The notes under the pieces were generated by a model. That model had not been told where the DNA came from and searched no databases. It worked only from the letters and a program-made list of their open reading frames with translations. 61,840 nt of DNA from CAZOWL01 sp964583605 (lineage in GTDB: Bacteria; Pseudomonadota; Gammaproteobacteria; Chromatiales; Chromatiaceae). Below, in pieces: positions 47,800 through 56,362 of the stretch (its first letter is position 1; each line of letters starts with the position of its first letter). A program made the translations under genes and the position numbers. The stretch spans positions 1 to 61,840 of the forward strand of contig CAZOWL010000011.1 in assembly GCA_964583605.1 (NCBI GenBank). Reading direction: 5' to 3'.

Positions 47800-50022
47800 T
47801 CAATAGGCCCGCCGTACATCGAAGACGTCTGGGATCTGCTTGAGCTTGAGGAGCAAATGCTCGAGCTGGGCGTTGTCCCGCACCTCGACCGTGAAGCGCA
47901 TGCTCGCCGTGTCGTTTCTGCGGTCCGAGCTCGTCGCGACTCCGAGGACATCGATATCGGCATCGGACACGACTGAGGTCACATCGCGCAATAGCCCTTT
48001 GCGGTCGGAGGCGAGGACCTGCAGATCGACGGCATAGCTGGCGCCGGCTGGCTGGTCGGCCCAGCGGACTCGGATCAGGCGCTCGGTCTCAGCCGCCGGT
48101 AGGTTGCGGACATTGGGGCAGTCGCGTCGGTGGATCGTGACCCCACGCCCGCGGGTGACATAGCCGATAATCGGATCGTAGGGCACCGGCTTGCAGCAGT
48201 GGGCCATCTGCGTCAGCAGGTCGTCGACCTCTTCCACGACGACCTCGGCGCGGCCCTCGGTCAGGCGCGCCTTGGCCCTGGTGGTGGGGGTTGGCTTAGG
48301 CTCGGGCTCACGCCGTTCCTCGAGCCGCGGCTCGCCGACCTGACGGGCGACCGTCCCGACGGCCAGGTCACCGCGACCGATCGCCGCGAGCACATCATCT
48401 CCGGTTTGCAGGTTGAAGCGGCCGGCGAGCGGGTCGAGCTGGGGCTTCTCGGCGATGCCAAGCCGCGTCAGCTCCTTGTCCAAGGCCGCGCGCCCTTGAT
48501 TTAGGTGCTGATCGAAGTCCTGTTGCTTGAACCATTGGCGCACCCTGTTGCGGGCCTTGGCGGTCTTCAGATAGCCGTGATGCGGGCTCAGCCAGTCGCG
48601 GCTCGGGCTCGCGTTCTTTTGCGTGAGGATCTCGACCGTCTCCCCGCTCTGGAGGGTGTGGGTCAGCGGCACGATCCGCCCGTCGACGCGCGCACCGCGA
48701 CACCGGTGCCCAATCTCCGAGTGGATCGAATAGGCGAAGTCGAGTGGCGTTGCGCCTTTAGGCAGCTCGATCACCTTCGCTTGGGGTGTGAGAACATAGA
48801 CATGGACTGGCTCGAACTCGGCCTTGAAGCGCTCGACGATATCGCCGCCATCGGCGCCTTCGTCCTTCAGCTCGAGCCAGTTGCGCATCCAGATGACTCG
48901 CCGCTGCAGCTCGGCATTGTGCGCCTTGCTCTCCTTGTACGCCCAATGGGCCGCCACGCCGAGCTCGGCGTGGCGGTGCATCTCATGGGTGCGGATCTGG
49001 ACCTCCAGCGGCTTGTCCTCAGGTCCGATGACGGCCGTATGCAGCGACTGGTACATGTTGCCCTTCGGGGTCGCGATATAGTCGTCGAACTCCTTGGGGA
49101 TGTGTCGCCAGAGCCCGTGGACGATGCCTAGGGCGGCATAGCAGGTGGCCACATCGTCCACCAGTACGCGCACCGCGCGGAGGTCAAAGATCTGCTCGAT
49201 GTCGACGCGCTTGCGCTGCATCTTCCTCCAGATGCTGAAGATATGCTTCGGCCGGCCGGTGATCTCGGCGCGGATGCCGGCGTCAGCGAACTTGGTCTTC
49301 AGCGTCCTGATGACCTGCTCGATGTAGTCCTCCCGGTCGCCGCGTCGCCCGTCGAGCAGTTTCGCGATACGCTGGTATTCGTCGGGCTCCAGATAGCGTA
49401 GCGCCAAGTCCTCCAGCTCCCACTTGATCTGCCAGATGCCCAGTCGATTGGCCAATGGGGCATAGATGCGCTGGGTGTCCTGGGCGATCTTGCGGCGTCG
49501 GCCTTCCTCCAGGCCCTTGATCGTGCGCATCAGATGCACGCGCTCGGCGAGCACGATGAGCACCACGCGCACATCCTCGGCAATGCCGAGCAGTAGCCGG
49601 CGCAGGTTCTCCTCGTGCTGCGCCTGATCCTTCGCGGCGATCATCGCGTCGACGTTGGCGATCTGATCGATGCGGGCGAGGTCCGCGACCATGCGACCGA
49701 TCGCCGGGCCGAAGCGCCCCTCGATCAGCGTGTCGGTGACCTCCGGCTCGTGCAGGCAGCCATTGAGCAGCGCACCGACCAGTGTTTGATAGTCCAGGCG
49801 CAGTCGCACGAGGATATCTGCCGTCGAGAGCAGGTGACGCACCAAGCTCTCACCGGTGTCCAGCACTCGACCGCTGCGATAGCGGGCGAGGAGGGCGCAG
49901 GCGCCTGCGACCTCCTTGCGAGCCGCCACTGGGTAGTGCGCCTCCAGGCTGTCAAGCCAGTGGCGGATGAGCGTCTCGTCGTCGGAGTTGTCTTGGGGGA
50001 GGTTGTAAGTGCTGGTGACCAT
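47800..50022 (-). CDS. relA: RelA-type (p)ppGpp synthetase
   Basis: A 740-residue RelA/SpoT homologue. The N-terminal hydrolase domain has lost the HD metal site (NGCLHEPEVTD in place of HDxxED), so it should be synthetase-only. The synthetase part has GRPKHIFSIWRKMQRK and LEVQIRTHEMHRHAELGVAAHWAYKE. The TGS domain begins VHVYVLTPQAKVIELPKGATPLDFAY (in parts). A conserved Cys pair (AHCCKPVP) and a C-terminal ACT domain follow. It responds to amino-acid starvation on the ribosome. The start is uncertain: ATG 50022 or TTG 50061. Confidence 0.93.
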   Translation of the reverse strand: MVTSTYNLPQDNSDDETLIRHWLDSLEAHYPVAARKEVAGACALLARYRSGRVLDTGESLVRHLLSTADILVRLRLDYQTLVGALLNGCLHEPEVTDTLIEGRFGPAIGRMVADLARIDQIANVDAMIAAKDQAQHEENLRRLLLGIAEDVRVVLIVLAERVHLMRTIKGLEEGRRRKIAQDTQRIYAPLANRLGIWQIKWELEDLALRYLEPDEYQRIAKLLDGRRGDREDYIEQVIRTLKTKFADAGIRAEITGRPKHIFSIWRKMQRKRVDIEQIFDLRAVRVLVDDVATCYAALGIVHGLWRHIPKEFDDYIATPKGNMYQSLHTAVIGPEDKPLEVQIRTHEMHRHAELGVAAHWAYKESKAHNAELQRRVIWMRNWLELKDEGADGGDIVERFKAEFEPVHVYVLTPQAKVIELPKGATPLDFAYSIHSEIGHRCRGARVDGRIVPLTHTLQSGETVEILTQKNASPSRDWLSPHHGYLKTAKARNRVRQWFKQQDFDQHLNQGRAALDKELTRLGIAEKPQLDPLAGRFNLQTGDDVLAAIGRGDLAVGTVARQVGEPRLEERREPEPKPTPTTRAKARLTEGRAEVVVEEVDDLLTQMAHCCKPVPYDPIIGYVTRGRGVTIHRRDCPNVRNLPAAETERLIRVRWADQPAGASYAVDLQVLASDRKGLLRDVTSVVSDADIDVLGVATSSDRRNDTASMRFTVEVRDNAQLEHLLLKLKQIPDVFDVRRAY

Positions 50023-50409
50023 TGGGCGATTGATGGCGCGAAGCTCGTCCAGCAAGGGCAACAGGGCCGCTCAATCGGCGCCGCTCGGCGCCTAAAGCGC
50101 CGAGGCCGAGTCCAGCCGGGGCAGGTCGTGCGGCTGATCGATCAGACCGGCAGAACGACCGCGCTCCGCGGGCATTGTAATCTAGACGCCCGCGCCCGCG
50201 CCCCCCGTCGCGGCTCTGTGCGCCGAGCGCTGGGCGAGACGACGGCCGGCCGCACAAGCGCGTCGGTGACTCGGTCAGGGCCTTGGGGAAGCGCCGATTT
50301 CGCATCCCTCGGGCTATCGGTGGCTTGCATCCGGTGCCGCCGAGCGAGACACTCGGTACCAAGGTTGGTCTGGGACCGGATGAGGCTTCGGGCGAGAGGG
50401 CTTACTGTT
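50023..50409. other. Intergenic stretch between divergent relA and hemerythrin genes
   Basis: No gene is supported in this stretch of almost 390 bp. The frame in front of the hemerythrin gene is open but antisense to relA and has no coding character. Promoters for both neighbours should be here; none stands out clearly. Confidence 0.4.
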
Positions 50410-50811
50410 ATGTTACGTGATTGGTCCGATGCCTATCGCGTCGGGATCGATGAGATCGACGAGCAACACCAGGGCTTCTTTGCCGCGGCCCATCGACTCT
50501 ACGAGGCCATTTTGGATCAAAAGGGTCGCGACGCCGTGGGCGAGGTCCTGGCATTCATGCGCGGCTATGCCGAACAGCATTTCGAGACCGAGGAGGCCTT
50601 CATGCGCCGGCATGACTACCCTGGCCTCCGCGAGCACCAACGTATTCACGCTCAATTCTTTCAGCGCCTCGAGGACCTCGAGCAGGACCTCTCGATGATC
50701 GGACCCAGTCAGGATTTGGCCGACCGCGCCCTGGACATCACGCAGGACTGGTTGATTGACCACATTGGCGACGAGGACATGCTCTACGCGTTACATGTCA
50801 AGGCAAGCTAG
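50410..50811 (+). CDS. Bacteriohemerythrin
   Basis: A 133-residue four-helix O2-binding protein. The diiron ligands are visible in IDEQHQGFF (His), EQHFETEEAFMRRHDYPGLREHQRIH (His, Glu, His, His; quoted in parts) and the C-terminal DWLIDHIGDEDMLY (His and Asp). It probably stores or senses O2, useful to a bacterium that carries O2-sensitive hydrogenase and nitrogenase. ATG 50410 has GAGAGG about ten bases upstream. Confidence 0.92.
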   Translation: MLRDWSDAYRVGIDEIDEQHQGFFAAAHRLYEAILDQKGRDAVGEVLAFMRGYAEQHFETEEAFMRRHDYPGLREHQRIHAQFFQRLEDLEQDLSMIGPSQDLADRALDITQDWLIDHIGDEDMLYALHVKAS

Positions 50812-50902
50812 AAGGGGCCGGTTGTGTCTTGATGCGCGGTTGCTCTGCGCGGTTGCTCGGCGCGGGGTTGAGGCCCGGCTCAAGAAGTCTGGCTGCGCCG
50901 GG

Positions 50903-51364
50903 CTACTCGGGCCAACGGGCCGGTGAGGGTGCACGCATGCGGTCTAGCATGTGCTGCTTGAACGTCTCCTGAGCCGACATTCGAGAGGATCGGGGCTCGC
51001 TGGGCTCGGCTCCCACGCCGGGCCATCTTGACCGGGCCATCTCTTCTCGTGGAGACGGGTTGAAAGAACCGACGCGATGGTCTGGTTCTGACAGGCGCGC
51101 CTCATCTGCTGCCCTTCCCGCTTGCCCCTGGATGCTGATGTCGGTGCTGACGCCGTCTTGCGTGACTACGGTTTGTCCGTTTGAGTATCGCGTCACCTGA
51201 GACCGGCTGCGCGCCTCGCCACCGCTTTGCTGTATCACAGTCGTCGACTCGCCGTGCTGGTAGGTCCGGCTGCCTGCGCAGCTAGCACCGTTGGTGGCGA
51301 GCAGGAAGGCCAGGGTCACCACCTTGAGCCTGCCACCGCCGAAGGGGAGAGATCTCGGTGTCAT
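50903..51364 (-). CDS. Exported degenerate curlin-like repeat protein (gene D)
   Basis: A 153-residue protein with a signal segment (LKVVTLAFLLATNGASCAG; the Cys could be a lipobox). Then come about five degenerate 11-residue units: AGSRTYQHGES, TTVIQQSGGEA, RSRSQVTRYSN, GQTVVTQDGVS, TDISIQGQAGR. The C-terminal 70 residues are polar and disordered-looking (EPSEPRSSRMSAQETF). Its ATG overlaps the stop of a small frame (51621-51361) by ATGA, implying coupling to upstream translation. It is the last member of the leftward curlin-like run. Confidence 0.65.
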   Translation of the reverse strand: MTPRSLPFGGGRLKVVTLAFLLATNGASCAGSRTYQHGESTTVIQQSGGEARSRSQVTRYSNGQTVVTQDGVSTDISIQGQAGRAADEARLSEPDHRVGSFNPSPREEMARSRWPGVGAEPSEPRSSRMSAQETFKQHMLDRMRAPSPARWPE

Positions 51365-51621
51365 CTGCATGCCTCGCATCGCGGCAGAAAGGCGATAGCC
51401 AGCCGCTCGCCTCCGGCGGCGGACGGCTCCGAGGCCGCCTCGGGCGGCAATCGATCTCCGAAGGGCAGCGCATCGACGCCGCAGTTCATCTTGTCCTTCA
51501 TCTTGGCCGCCACGCCCGGATCGTCTGTATCGCTTCGCGCGCGCGGGGGCCTGGCAGGCCTGCCCGTACGCTGCTCGCCGTGCCTGCATGCCTGGCCGCG
51601 CCTCTTCTTTGAATGGGGCAT
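51361..51621 (-). CDS. Possible small gene or shifted end of gene C
   Basis: An 86-codon frame starting MPHSKKRRGQACRHG and ending FLPRCEACR, whose stop overlaps the gene D start (ATGA). It overlaps the unconserved tail of gene C in another frame. The final part (KMKDKMNCGVDALPFGDRLPPEAAS) looks more protein-like than the gene C tail in the same DNA. Either a separate small protein or gene C continued after a frameshift. Confidence 0.35.
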   Translation of the reverse strand: MPHSKKRRGQACRHGEQRTGRPARPPRARSDTDDPGVAAKMKDKMNCGVDALPFGDRLPPEAASEPSAAGGERLAIAFLPRCEACR

Positions 51622-51827
51622 CCTTGGACCGTCCGGTTGATATTCACCCGTCCCTCTTGATAGGTGGAATTCGTGTTGTTTTCACCGCATTGATAGGTGC
51701 GGTTGATATTCACGCTGCCCAACTGGATCGTCGAATTGCTGTTCATCTGCGCCGCCTGCGTCGAGCTGAGCCCGGGCAGCAGCAGGAGAAAGAGCAAAGA
51801 CCTAGACCTAGTCAACGGTTCCTCCAT
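51498..51827 (-). CDS. Exported curlin-like repeat protein (gene C)
   Basis: A 109-residue frame with a signal peptide (SRSLLFLLLLPGLSSTQAAQ). Four tandem 11-residue units follow: NSNSTIQLGSV, NINRTYQCGEN, NTNSTYQEGRV, NINRTVQGCPI, consensus N-x-N-x-T-x-Q-x-G-x-x. Two Cys occur in the repeats. The tail after the repeats (QRRGAARHAGTASSVRAG) is basic and low quality, so the true end may be in another frame. This fold should stack into a curlin-like beta arch. Confidence 0.65.
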   Translation of the reverse strand: MEEPLTRSRSLLFLLLLPGLSSTQAAQMNSNSTIQLGSVNINRTYQCGENNTNSTYQEGRVNINRTVQGCPIQRRGAARHAGTASSVRAGLPGPRAREAIQTIRAWRPR

Positions 51828-52010
51828 TGTATGGCGTTTAAGGGGATGGAATGGCCCGCCGCCTGGCCATTCTTCATAAGTTGGGGGTAGACCGATCAAC
51901 AGCCCCCTTGCACGCATGAGGTAGCCTATTCGCTAGATCGGCCCATTCCAAGACGCAACGGCGCCGCTATTTGATGCGCGCCTTGCCGCGAAACGCCGCG
52001 GAGATCGGTC

Positions 52011-52313
52011 TCAGTCTGGGCGGTCTGGGAACCGTCGCGGCTGGTACCCTGCCGGGTCGTATTGGTACTGCCGGACCCGGTTGTTATTGACATCCCCTGA
52101 CTGAATCGTCACAGTGGAATTGCGCTCACCCGCTTGTACGGTGCGGCTGAAATTCATCTCGCAGCGTTGCTCGACGACGGCCTGATTCACCCGCTCGTTT
52201 TGAATGGTGACGCGGTAGCATGGGCTCTGCGCTTCGGCCGCCACGGCCACGCCGTGAGCCGGGGGCAATAGGGCCAGAAGCAGGGCCGTCGTGGAGAAGG
52301 TTTTGTTGTTCAT
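52011..52313 (-). CDS. Exported curlin-like repeat protein (gene B)
   Basis: A 100-residue protein with a signal peptide (TTALLLALLPPAHGVAVAAE). The mature part has five 11-residue units ending on Asn: YRVTIQNERVN, QAVVEQRCEMN, FSRTVQAGERN, STVTIQSGDVN, then NNRVRQYQYDP. It is more hydrophobic than genes A and C, as a nucleator might be compared with a major curlin subunit. Two Cys (before the first unit and in the second) may form a disulfide. The tail is Pro/Arg-rich. Confidence 0.75.
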   Translation of the reverse strand: MNNKTFSTTALLLALLPPAHGVAVAAEAQSPCYRVTIQNERVNQAVVEQRCEMNFSRTVQAGERNSTVTIQSGDVNNNRVRQYQYDPAGYQPRRFPDRPD

Positions 52314-52425
52314 GGTCTCATTCCTGTGTCGTAACGGAGCAGGAGCAACCTGTCATGGCGGCGTGAAGGGGAACGCGCGTCCGATCGCGCTCCCCTGGCC
52401 GACCATGGTGGCGGCTTACTGGCGA

Positions 52426-52731
52426 TCAGCGCCTCGTAAGACGGCTGCGATTGGCGAAGCCGCGTTGGTGTGTCTCGTTGTAGTTGCTGTGGCCAAACTG
52501 GCCAGTTTGGTTGAGGTTGTCGTGGCCGCGTTGCCGGGTCCGATTGGCGCTATCCCGGCCTTGCTGGTACGTCGCGTTGTCGTTTACAGGGCCGCGCTGA
52601 TAGGTGTCATTCGTGTTGATGCGGCCCTCCTGGATCGTCGTATTCATGTTGGTCTGTGCGAGGGCCGGACCTGAGGCGATGAGCAGCACGGCTGCGACGG
52701 CGGATAAACCCTTAAGGAAAGCATCTTTCAT
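52426..52731 (-). CDS. Exported curlin-like repeat protein (gene A)
   Basis: A 101-residue protein with a clear signal peptide (LSAVAAVLLIASGPALAQ). After a partial unit MNTTIQEGRI come five full units: NTNDTYQRGPV, NDNATYQQGRD, SANRTRQRGHD, NLNQTGQFGHS, NYNETHQRGFA. Each keeps Asn, Thr, Gln and Gly at alternate positions, the pattern of curlin strands (Q-x-G-x-x-N). It is probably secreted and able to form beta-rich fibres. A GAGG site precedes the ATG and three 13-base tandem repeats lie just upstream. No csgEFG homologue is in the window. Confidence 0.8.
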   Translation of the reverse strand: MKDAFLKGLSAVAAVLLIASGPALAQTNMNTTIQEGRINTNDTYQRGPVNDNATYQQGRDSANRTRQRGHDNLNQTGQFGHSNYNETHQRGFANRSRLTRR

Positions 52732-52745
52732 TTCGTGACCTCATT

Positions 52746-52784
52746 GAGTTGATACAGGGAGTTGATACAGGGAGTTGCTACAGG
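52746..52784. repeat. Three 13-base tandem repeats upstream of gene A
   Basis: GAGTTGATACAGG occurs at 52746-52758 and 52759-52771, and with one change (GAGTTGCTACAGG) at 52772-52784. The array begins 15 bp upstream of the gene A start, within its leader or promoter. Confidence 0.9.
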
Positions 52785-53030
52785 CATTTGAGCCGATCTT
52801 CGTGACCCACGGAGTAGGCTGTTCTCCGTTGTCAGAGACAGGATATGCGAGGCTACCTAAACGAAAGCTGAACGGCAGAGCGGTTCGGCGGTGGGCAGAG
52901 GGGTGCCGGTCTTAATCGTGGCCAACGAAGGCGGAGACGATGTCCTCCCGGGCCATGGACAGGTAGACGCCGAGTCACGGCAGGGGCCGGATCGACGGCG
53001 AATACGATGACCTAACCGAGGAAAGAAAGA

Positions 53031-53384
53031 ATGAGCGAAGAACTGGAGAAGACGAGGCCGGGCACAGAAGGAACGGCGAAGGTCGTCTATATCCTCTATC
53101 TCATCAGCATCATCTTCGGCGTCACAGGAATCATTGGAGTGGTAATGGCCTACGTCAACCGAGCCGATGCCCCGGATTGGCTGCAAAGCCACTACCAATT
53201 CCAGATACGGACGTTCTGGATTGGTGCGCTCTACATCGTCATCGGTGTGGTCTCCGCGGTCGTCATTGTCGGCTATCTGGTTCTGCTGTTCTGGGTGGTG
53301 TGGCTCGTCATTCGTTGCGTAAAGGGCATCAAGGATCTTGACCAGAGGTGTGCACACCCGGATCCGACGGGTTGGATGTTCTAG
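53031..53384 (+). CDS. DUF4870-like small membrane protein
   Basis: A 117-residue protein with three hydrophobic segments: VVYILYLISIIFGVTGIIGVV, TFWIGALYIVIGVVSAVV and IVGYLVLLFWVVWLVIRCV (quoted in parts). LQSHYQFQIRTFW between them is the conserved H-x-x-x-Q motif of DUF4870-type proteins. A GAGGAAAG site precedes the ATG. It is divergent from the curlin-like run. Function unknown. Confidence 0.8.
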   Translation: MSEELEKTRPGTEGTAKVVYILYLISIIFGVTGIIGVVMAYVNRADAPDWLQSHYQFQIRTFWIGALYIVIGVVSAVVIVGYLVLLFWVVWLVIRCVKGIKDLDQRCAHPDPTGWMF

Positions 53385-53653
53385 GCGGCTCGACGGGACG
53401 ATCACCGGCGCCAACCCAGCGGCCGGGCTGGCGAATCGTCAGTCGCAGAAGATCGACGAGGACAGGGCCGAGCGCGCGCGGACAGTTCGCTCGAGCGCCG
53501 ACGTGACCCAATCCTCGGAATTTGAGGCGGTACGCTCGTACGATGCTGCCACTGTGGCCCCTAGGCAGCCCGCGGCGGCGCGGCTACTTGTAGGCAAGTG
53601 GGTCGGCCGCGACGGCGGCGAGTATTGACCAGAACGTCCGCTTGGATTCCAGA

Positions 53654-53989
53654 ATGACACACGAGACAGGTTCCCTTGACGCGCAGGGGCGACGACAGCC
53701 AGATCGTCGCGTCCATCATCACATCCGGGCGGTGTTCGAGGAGGCCTGGCAGCTGATCGAGCCGATGCTGACCGGCAGCGCTGGTCTGCACAAGGTAACC
53801 GGCTTCGCCATAGCCATCGAGCTGCGCAATCACTTTCCAGAGCTCTCGCAGACCGATCTATTATTGTTGGTCTCCGCTGCCACGAAGATGCAGCGCGAGG
53901 GACGTCCCATCGCGACGACAACGAAGGCGGTTCCGGGGCCGGCTGGCACCGATGCGCGGCGACCTCAAGCAGAGTCCCGACGTCTTTGA
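53654..53989 (+). CDS. Hypothetical protein
   Basis: A 111-residue frame. The middle (VFEEAWQLIEPMLTGSAGLHKVTGFAIAIELRNHFPELSQTDLLLLVSAATKMQRE, quoted in parts) is helical and well composed, so it is probably coding. The last 25 residues are Pro/Arg-rich and may be out of frame. No family recognised. It lies 270 bp after the DUF4870-like gene. Confidence 0.5.
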   Translation: MTHETGSLDAQGRRQPDRRVHHHIRAVFEEAWQLIEPMLTGSAGLHKVTGFAIAIELRNHFPELSQTDLLLLVSAATKMQREGRPIATTTKAVPGPAGTDARRPQAESRRL

Positions 53990-54199
53990 CAGCACGCGAA
54001 TTCCCGAGGCCGCGCAGGGCTCCGCGGTCCCGTTCTAGGGCCGTCCGGTCGCAGAGAATCGCGTGCTCCTGCTCGTTAGGCTCACTGAATGACCTGAGTT
54101 GGCCGTCGGTCGGGGTGATGAGCTGCACCGTGAGATATCTCGCGAGCTGCTGCTGGACCTGACTGGGCGATCGCGGTGGTCCGATGGCAGCCACGGCCG

Positions 54200-55585
54200 T
54201 CAGAGCGCCGCGCCGCCTGTGGAGCGCAGCCGTATGCGCAGGGGCATGCCGCCTTTGGGACCGAGCGTGATCTGCGGCTCCAGCTCGACCTGCTGATCGC
54301 CGTGCAGGAGCTCGAAGCGAAACCGTTGCCCCAGCGTGGCTAGGATGAGCGGGCCTTCGACGAGCGCGAACTGGTTTCCGATGCAAATGCGCGGGCCACC
54401 GCCGAACGGGAAATACTTGAACTTGTGCCAGCCGCGCTCGGCGTCATCGGCAAAACGGTCTGGGTCGAAGCGTTCCGGATCGTCCCAGAGGTCTGGGTGG
54501 CGGTGCATCGCGAATTGGCTCGTCATCAGCACGCTACCGGCGGGGATGCGGTGGCCGCCCATCTCGATCGGCTCGGCTACGGCGCGCACCATGAAGTAGG
54601 CTGGAGGGTATAGTCGCAACGCCTCTTTGAAGATTCTCTGCGTGTACGGTAGCCGCTCCAGGTCTTCGATCCCGGGAGGATGTCCAGCCAATACACGATC
54701 GATCTCTTCATGGAAGCGCGCCTCGATCGCCGGTTGGCGCGCCGTGTGATACCAACAGTAGGTCACCGTCAGCGCCGTGGTTTCGTGGCCGGCGAGATAG
54801 AGGGTCACGACCTCGTCGCAGATCTCCTGGTCACTCATACCCTCGCCGGATTCCGCGTCGGTCGCCTGAACCATCATTGTCAGCAGGTCGTCACTATCGG
54901 CATCGCCCGCGCGGCGTTTGCGCAGCTCTCCGATGACGATCCGGCGGAGCTTGCCCGAGAGATCGCGTAGCCGTCGATTCTCCGGGGTCGGCACCCACTC
55001 CGGGACCTGGATCGGTCGATCGAACTGGCGCGTCGCAATCTCCTGCAGCGCCGGTAGGGCGTCGCCGACGGTTCCGGCATGCGCCATGCTGTCGACCTTG
55101 AACAATGCCGCTGTCACGATCGACAGCGTAAGACGGTCCATTTCCCTTTCTACGTCGGTCTCCTGCCCATCGCGCCAGCCCTCGGTAGCGGAGACGGCAT
55201 GTTCCACCATGATGTCCGCATAGCTGTGGACCTGCTGCCGGTGCAGCGCGGGGGCGATCATACGGCGTTGGCGTTTCCAATGATCGCCATCGCTGGTCAG
55301 CAGGCCCATCCCTAGGGTCTTCGCAAGGATCTGGCGAGCCAGCGGGTCCCGGGCCAAGTGCCGGTGCTGGGTCACGAGCATGTCGCGGATCAGATCTGGA
55401 TCGGAGATCAGATAGACCCGTCTCGGGCCAAGCCGGAACTTGACGATCGGTGCGAGCCTCGCCGTCTCGCTGAGAAAGCGCAAACGGTCTCCGCGAAACT
55501 CCCGTAGCGAGCCGGTAAGCCAACGGCCGCGTCGCTCAGCAAGCTCATAGGTCGTCACATCCGCCGTTGTTGCCTGTTCTATCAT
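54200..55585 (-). CDS. Cytochrome P450
   Basis: A 461-residue soluble P450. I-helix LYLAGHETTALTVTYCW, K-helix EALRLYPP (ExxR), PERF-type DDPERFDPDRF, and heme loop FKYFPFGGGPRICIGNQFALVEG with the Cys ligand (quoted in parts). It resembles CYP102/CYP4-like bacterial fatty-acid-type enzymes, but the substrate is not evident and no redox partner gene is adjacent. ATG 55585 has a perfect AGGAGG nine bases upstream; TTG 55594 is not needed. Confidence 0.92.
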   Translation of the reverse strand: MIEQATTADVTTYELAERRGRWLTGSLREFRGDRLRFLSETARLAPIVKFRLGPRRVYLISDPDLIRDMLVTQHRHLARDPLARQILAKTLGMGLLTSDGDHWKRQRRMIAPALHRQQVHSYADIMVEHAVSATEGWRDGQETDVEREMDRLTLSIVTAALFKVDSMAHAGTVGDALPALQEIATRQFDRPIQVPEWVPTPENRRLRDLSGKLRRIVIGELRKRRAGDADSDDLLTMMVQATDAESGEGMSDQEICDEVVTLYLAGHETTALTVTYCWYHTARQPAIEARFHEEIDRVLAGHPPGIEDLERLPYTQRIFKEALRLYPPAYFMVRAVAEPIEMGGHRIPAGSVLMTSQFAMHRHPDLWDDPERFDPDRFADDAERGWHKFKYFPFGGGPRICIGNQFALVEGPLILATLGQRFRFELLHGDQQVELEPQITLGPKGGMPLRIRLRSTGGAAL

Positions 55586-55809
55586 TGGCCGCAATCCTCC
55601 TGGGACCGGATCGCCCTAACAAGGCCACCGGAAGAGCTCAGCATGCAGGCCCCTCACCCTGCTCGACGTGCCGATCCACGCGCTATCAGGGCGCCGTGAT
55701 CTTCGTGCTGCCGATCGTCCGGGGCCACCGCGATGTAGCGCCGGCCGGTAGCGAGGCCCTGCGTCCGCAGAGCAGGACCCGCCGGGAATGCCGCGATGAC
55801 AGCTGCTGG

Positions 55810-56313
55810 TCAACGGATCCAATCGATAAGATGCCAACGGAGGTCTTTGACTTCGGCCTCGCTGACAACCCGACCCAAGACGCAATGGCCTGCATTGATG
55901 ACGCTGCCCGGGTCGCCCGTGATCAGGGGGTGCCACTGCGGGAGAGGCTTATGCTCGGCAAGTAAGCGATAAGCGCAGGTCTCGGGCAGCCAATAAGGGT
56001 CGCGCAGCACACTGATTGTCAGCGTGATGCAATCCGGGACCCTTTGAGAGCGGTTCGCATAATCGCAACAGCGGGCGCTGTCAAGGTCGAGCAGTCGGCA
56101 GGCGACATTCGTGTACTCGATCTGCCGCGTGCGCTTGTCCTCGAACTTCTCGAGACAGCATTTTGCACATCCGTCGCATAGCGACTCCCACTGGCCGGGG
56201 GACATCTCGGCGAGGGTGATGGTCTCCCAGAATCGTTCGACAGGCTGGGTCACCTTGGCTACCGACGGGGCTGTTGAGCTGGCCGGCGAGGCGCTCGGGC
56301 GGTGGAGCGCCAC
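55810..56313 (-). CDS. ycgN: YcgN-type cysteine cluster protein (UPF0260)
   Basis: A 167-residue protein. FWETITLAEMSPGQWESLCDGCAKCCLEKFED, EYTNVACRLLD, RVPDCITLT and ETCAYRLLAEHKPLPQWHPLITGD (in parts) match UPF0260/YcgN throughout. The eight cysteines suggest a metal or Fe-S cluster. Function unknown. The GTG at 56313 opens the frame, but GTG 56253, closer to the conserved start, is also possible. It lies 49 bp after pilC. Confidence 0.88.
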   Translation of the reverse strand: MALHRPSASPASSTAPSVAKVTQPVERFWETITLAEMSPGQWESLCDGCAKCCLEKFEDKRTRQIEYTNVACRLLDLDSARCCDYANRSQRVPDCITLTISVLRDPYWLPETCAYRLLAEHKPLPQWHPLITGDPGSVINAGHCVLGRVVSEAEVKDLRWHLIDWIR

Positions 56314-56362
56314 GCTGGAGCTGGACCTATCGGTCGGCTCGGTGGTGTGCCGTCGGCGCCCA

